From positions 124,001 to 188,000 of the forward strand of contig NZ_CP054839.1 of the NCBI RefSeq assembly GCF_018141105.1: 64,000 bases of DNA, read 5' to 3'. The position numbers and the translations under genes are program-made. Positions 61,855-64,000 of this stretch are shown here, in pieces. Position 1 is the first letter of the stretch, and each line of letters opens with the position of its first letter. The DNA comes from Saccharopolyspora erythraea. GTDB taxonomy: Bacteria > Actinomycetota > Actinomycetes > Mycobacteriales > Pseudonocardiaceae. The notes under the pieces are model-generated. The model searched no databases. It was not told where the DNA came from and was given only the letters and a program-made list of their open reading frames with translations.

Positions 61855-63108
61855 CTACGCGGGCAGGTTGGGTCGGCCGTGTGACGGCGCGGGCTCGTGC
61901 GTCACCGCCTCCGGCGGCCGGTGGATCGGCGGGTGCATGCGGAAGTGCGCCACCGCCGCTGCGATCAGGAACGCGATTCCCAGCAGCGTGTAGGCGTTGC
62001 CGACGACCTGCTGCGAGAACGTCCAGTCCAGCTCGCGGTCGCCGGTGTTGGGCAGGTACCACTGCGGGCCGGCCAGCACGGTCAGCGCGCCGAGCCCGGT
62101 CGAGAGCAGCACGCCGTGCCAGCGGTGGCGCACCGACATCGCGAACAGCAGCGCCAGCAACGGCCCGGCCCACACCCAGTGGTGCGACCAGGAGATCGGC
62201 GAGACCAGCAGCACCAGGACCGCGTTGACCATCAGCGCCAACGGCACGTTGCGCACCCGCAGCGCGTAGCGGATGCCGAGCACGGCCAGCGCCAGCAGCA
62301 CCAGCGAACCGGCGACCCACAGCACGTTCAGCGGGAGCCCGGTCAGTTCCTGCTTCGCCAGCAGGCTGCGCAGGGTGAGGTTGCCCGCGTAGACGGTGCC
62401 CAGGGAGTCGCCGGTGGACAGCATCTTGTCCAGCCACCAGTCGGCGGAGTCGTCGGGCGCGGCCAGCAGCCCCAGCAGGACGCTCGCGGCGAAGGTGACG
62501 CCGGCCATCGCGGCGGCGCGGAAGTCCCGGCGCAGCAGGAACAGCAGCAGGAAGCCCAGCGGGGTCAGCTTGATCGCCGCCGCGATGCCGACGAGCAGAC
62601 CGCGCGGCTACCGGGTGCGCGGCAGCAGGCAGTCGGCGGCGACCAGCGCCATCAGCACCAGGTTGATCTGGCCGTAGTTGAGCGTTTCCCGGGTCGGCTC
62701 GATCAGTGTGAGCAACGGCATCAGCACCGCGGTCGCCACCGCGACCTGTCCCGCGCGGTTGGCCAGGTAGGTCGACGAGCGCGCGAGCGAGTACGCCGTG
62801 ACCAGGATCGCCAGGTGCGAGCACACCGCGACGGTCACCACCGCCGCGTCCGAGGACATCCAGGTAAGCGGAGTGAAGAGGATCGCGGCGAACGGCGGGT
62901 AGATGAACGGCAGCGTGCCGGAGTCGGGGCTCTCGGGCGTGAGGTCGTCGCCGTACACCTCGAGGCCCGTCAGCCACGCGCGGGCACCGAGCCGGTAGAT
63001 GTCGGTGTCCATGTAGCCGCGGGTGTCGATCCAGTGCACGAACCAGATCGACAGGATCTGGAGGACGATCGCCGTGGCCAGCAGGTAGCGCTCGCGCGTG
63101 CGGGTCAC
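61855..63108 (-). pseudogene. GT87 (DUF2029) polyprenyl-phosphate mannosyltransferase, broken by in-frame amber
   Basis: GTG 63108 opens 166 codons with a family start (WFVHWIDTRGYMDTDIYRLGARAWLTG, where Asp residues form the catalytic loop; then PFIYPPFAAILFTPL). A TAG at 62608-62610 then stops the frame. The same frame goes on for 250 codons with the family's RGLLVGIAAAIKLTP and ISWSHHWVWAGPLLALLF motifs to 61855. The full protein would be about 417 residues with about ten membrane helices, adding mannose or arabinose from a lipid carrier outside the membrane. A single-base change (for example to CAG or TGG) would restore it. Either a recent mutation, a read error or read-through explains it. 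Confidence 0.85.

Positions 63109-64000
<892 letters not shown>

Overview
This is a stretch of a high-GC actinomycete chromosome. Third codon positions are almost all G or C, GTG starts are common, and DasR-, IdeR- and HspR-type operators are visible. Mycobacterium/Pseudonocardiaceae-style families are present (EspC-like and YbaB-like type VII secretion accessories, DUF485 plus SSS symporters, CydDC fusion, UDP-galactopyranose mutase). The gene content and the lack of any plasmid or phage backbone suggest a Pseudonocardiaceae core chromosome, Saccharopolyspora-like; the genus is an inference from memory of gene content, not a search result.

Layout. 1-5.1 kb: end of a GT4 glycosyltransferase, a proline/glutamine-rich one-pass membrane protein, an acyltransferase-3 membrane enzyme whose disordered tail appears frameshifted, and msrA. 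5.2-9.1 kb: a patch with more A+T, holding a hypothetical gene, two related small secreted cysteine-pair proteins, a poly-gamma-glutamate hydrolase homologue, a secreted AA10 lytic polysaccharide monooxygenase with two DasR-like boxes upstream, and tRNA-Gly(GCC). 9.2-12.1 kb: an F420/FMN split-barrel protein, an ECF sigma factor, a small membrane protein and a formamidopyrimidine-type DNA glycosylase, followed at once by a palindrome made of two DnaA boxes. 12.2-20.3 kb: a LytS/LytR-type two-component system (with an S49 peptidase gene between the partners) leading into two consecutive DUF485 plus sodium:solute symporter pairs.

20.3-26.2 kb: rhodanese, DUF4328-like, P450, GDPD, SEC-C protein, and an ECF sigma factor with a membrane partner. 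26.2-30.1 kb: ferritin with an IdeR box, then a four-gene type VII secretion-associated cluster. 30.1-36.9 kb: arginine deiminase, CPBP protease, an iron-box-linked DUF2470 protein, then fumarylacetoacetase with an unknown partner and an IclR regulator. 37-40.3 kb: a sigma/anti-sigma/ABC transporter operon. 40.6-46.4 kb: cydA-cydB-cydDC, cytochrome bd oxidase and its assembly exporter. 46.8-50.4 kb: GAF histidine kinase, LapA-like protein, NarL-type regulator, DoxX protein and Hsp20 with a HAIR operator. 50.5-64 kb: macrodomain protein, pheA, phosphatase, zincin, septum-formation-like protein, a YgiB/YgiC-like pair, serS, HhH protein, XRE-cupin, HAD, LLM oxidoreductase, PGRP amidase, a GT87 mannosyltransferase gene broken by an in-frame amber codon, and the start of glf.

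Themes: energy and redox (cytochrome bd, acetate-type symporters, Msr, ferritin), envelope building (GT4, GT87, amidase, Glf), and several one- and two-component regulators placed next to their likely targets. Most gene pairs that converge share a strong GC hairpin. No CRISPR array, insertion sequence, integrase or attachment site was seen.
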